NCBI RefSeq assembly: GCF_036002945.1
Contig: NZ_CP108530.1
Location: 1-64,000, forward strand
Reading direction: 5' to 3'
Source of the DNA: Streptomyces sp. NBC_01224
Lineage (GTDB): Bacteria; Actinomycetota; Actinomycetes; Streptomycetales; Streptomycetaceae
Length of the DNA stretch: 64,000 bases
Part shown: piece by piece, positions 62,996-64,000 of the stretch
Position numbering within the stretch: position 1 is the first letter of the stretch
Layout: every line of letters starts with the position of its first letter
Translations under genes and position numbers: made by a program
The notes under the pieces: model-generated
Database searches by the model: none
Told to the model about the DNA's origin: nothing
The model's input: only the letters and a program-made list of their open reading frames with translations

Positions 62996-63759
62996 GGACC
63001 GTCTGGTCCGGCATGATCCAGTTCGGGATGGTCGCGCTGCCTGTCCGGCTGTTCGGGGCCACCGCCGAGCATGACGTGCGACTCCACGAGATCCACGTCG
63101 CCGACGGCAGCCGGATCGAGCACCGGCGCTTCTGCCCCGTAGAGGGCCGGGAGATCTCGTATGAGGAGGTCGGACGGGGATTCGCCTTGCCCGACGGCCG
63201 CATGGTGCCGCTGACCGAGGAGGACCTGGCGCGCCTGCCGCTGCCGACGAAGCGCACGTGCGAGGTGCTCGGCTTTGTCCCTGGGGCGGACGTCGACCCG
63301 ATCAGCTACGCCAAGCCGTATTCCGCTGGCCCCGGCAATCCCGGAGCCGACCGGCCCTACGCCCTGCTCGTGGAGGCCCTCGCCCGCACCGGAATGGTCG
63401 GCGTGGCCAAGATCGCCATCAGGAACCGGGAGCGCCTGGCGGTGCTGCGGCCACGCCGAGGCGTGCTGGTCGTTCAGACCCTGCTGTGGGAGGACGAGCT
63501 GCGGGAACCCGGCGATCTGGCTCCGGCGGCACCGGTCACGGACCGGGAGCTGGAGCTCGCCGAGGTGCTGATCCGGGAGCTGACCGGCATCGAGGAACGC
63601 GAGATCCATGACGAGTACGGACACGCCCGGGAGCAGCTGATCACCGCAAAGGCCAGCGGCGCCGAGCTGCCCGAGCCGCCGGAGGCGGCACCGGTGGTGG
63701 ACCTGATGTCCGCGCTGGAGGCAAGCGTACGGGCAGCCCAGGCCGAGCATGGCAACTGA
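62992..63759 (+). CDS. ku: DNA end-binding protein Ku (NHEJ)
   Basis: 255 residues, a bacterial Ku core: MRTVWSGMIQFGMVALPVRL, VRLHEIHVADGSRIEHRRFC, EGREISYEEVGRGFALPDG, RPYALLVEALARTGMVGVAK and LAVLRPRRGVLVVQTLLWED. Ku homodimers bind double-strand ends and recruit LigD; no ligD is in the window. Streptomyces have several ku genes, and near a telomere one could act on broken or unprotected ends. The tail lacks a long lysine-rich extension. Confidence 0.93.
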   Translation: MRTVWSGMIQFGMVALPVRLFGATAEHDVRLHEIHVADGSRIEHRRFCPVEGREISYEEVGRGFALPDGRMVPLTEEDLARLPLPTKRTCEVLGFVPGADVDPISYAKPYSAGPGNPGADRPYALLVEALARTGMVGVAKIAIRNRERLAVLRPRRGVLVVQTLLWEDELREPGDLAPAAPVTDRELELAEVLIRELTGIEEREIHDEYGHAREQLITAKASGAELPEPPEAAPVVDLMSALEASVRAAQAEHGN

Positions 63760-63949
63760 GAAGCCGCATCGCGGGCACCCATTGACCGTCCGGCAAACAC
63801 GAGCGTGTGTTATCCGGTGAACGCGGAAGGCCGGAAACGGACACGGGGCGCTGAAATGCCGAGGGCAACACGCCCGCTCGGAGGGCCGGCCCAAGGGGCA
63901 CGGTGCGGGCCAGCCCTCCCGGGTCAGTTCCTGCCGACGGGACGGGCGT

Positions 63950-64000
63950 CTAGTTCGCGTCGACGGGCAGCTCCCCGTTCGACTGCCAGATCACCCCGTC
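63950..64000 (-). CDS. C-terminal end of a gene running off the window
   Basis: The last 16 codons before TAG (63950-63952) read DGVIWQSNGELPVDAN in the leftward direction; the start lies beyond 64000. Too short to identify. 63760-63949 is an intergenic space between convergent genes. Confidence 0.4.
   Translation of the reverse strand, partial: DGVIWQSNGELPVDAN

Overview
The base composition (very GC-rich, with G/C at most third codon positions) and the gene families point to Streptomyces. The window starts at or within a few bases of a linear-replicon end. Bases 1-379 are a string of short hairpins with 3-nt loops in the order typical of an archetypal Streptomyces telomere, followed by a telomere-proximal TtrA-like helicase gene and by tpg, the gene for the protein that caps these ends. 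The outermost short palindrome and the partner gene tap are not seen. I cannot tell from sequence whether the replicon is the chromosome arm or a linear plasmid.

Layout. 0-7 kb: telomere, hypothetical gene, helicase, lipoprotein-like gene with a coupled leader ORF, helicase remnants, tpg, and a 5'-truncated unknown gene. 7-14 kb: a leftward mobile cluster with two tyrosine-recombinase genes plus an XRE gene, a truncated TniB-like ATPase, a Mu/TniA-type DDE transposase, and an ATPase that carries the transposase's own N-terminal DNA-binding region. A second version lies at 55.8-60.1 kb. In both, the recombinase trio begins at the same point just after the Walker B (DEAQ) motif of an ATPase gene. 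14-15.2 kb: DyP peroxidase-like gene. 15.3-25 kb: a very large Rhs-type polymorphic toxin (IPT/TIG, YD repeats, HINT, YwqJ-like deaminase tip) with a SUKH-3 immunity gene. The toxin gene is cut in two by an IS3-family element whose exact removal restores the frame. 25-28.4 kb: IS remains and small hypothetical genes. 28.4-32.4 kb: an ALF-repeat, coiled-coil toxin with a papain-like tip and a coupled putative immunity gene. 32.8-37.1 kb: secreted proteins, including two tandem trypsin-fold proteins that have both lost catalytic residues.

37-44.6 kb: fragments (IS5, UvrD-like helicase, plasmid genes), membrane proteins, an APH(6)-like kinase, and an AT-rich patch. 44.7-48.0 kb: two tandem IS1380-family copies sharing CTAA junctions. 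48-49.4 kb: a broken, partly inverted second copy of the tpg locus fused to an IS256 remnant. 49.5-55.6 kb: DUF6461-like gene, regulator plus truncated PEP-utilising enzyme, an 830-bp element with 49-bp perfect inverted repeats and no transposase, a LacI-type gene with a damaged 5' end, and ISL3 and aldehyde dehydrogenase remnants. 60-64 kb: helicase remnant, IS5-family transposase, coiled-coil protein, ChW-type secreted protein, and ku (end joining).

Together this is a typical plastic Streptomyces arm: end maintenance (telomere, Tpg, helicase, Ku), inter-strain conflict (two toxin-immunity pairs) and dense nested mobile DNA. No rRNA, tRNA or CRISPR array was recognised.
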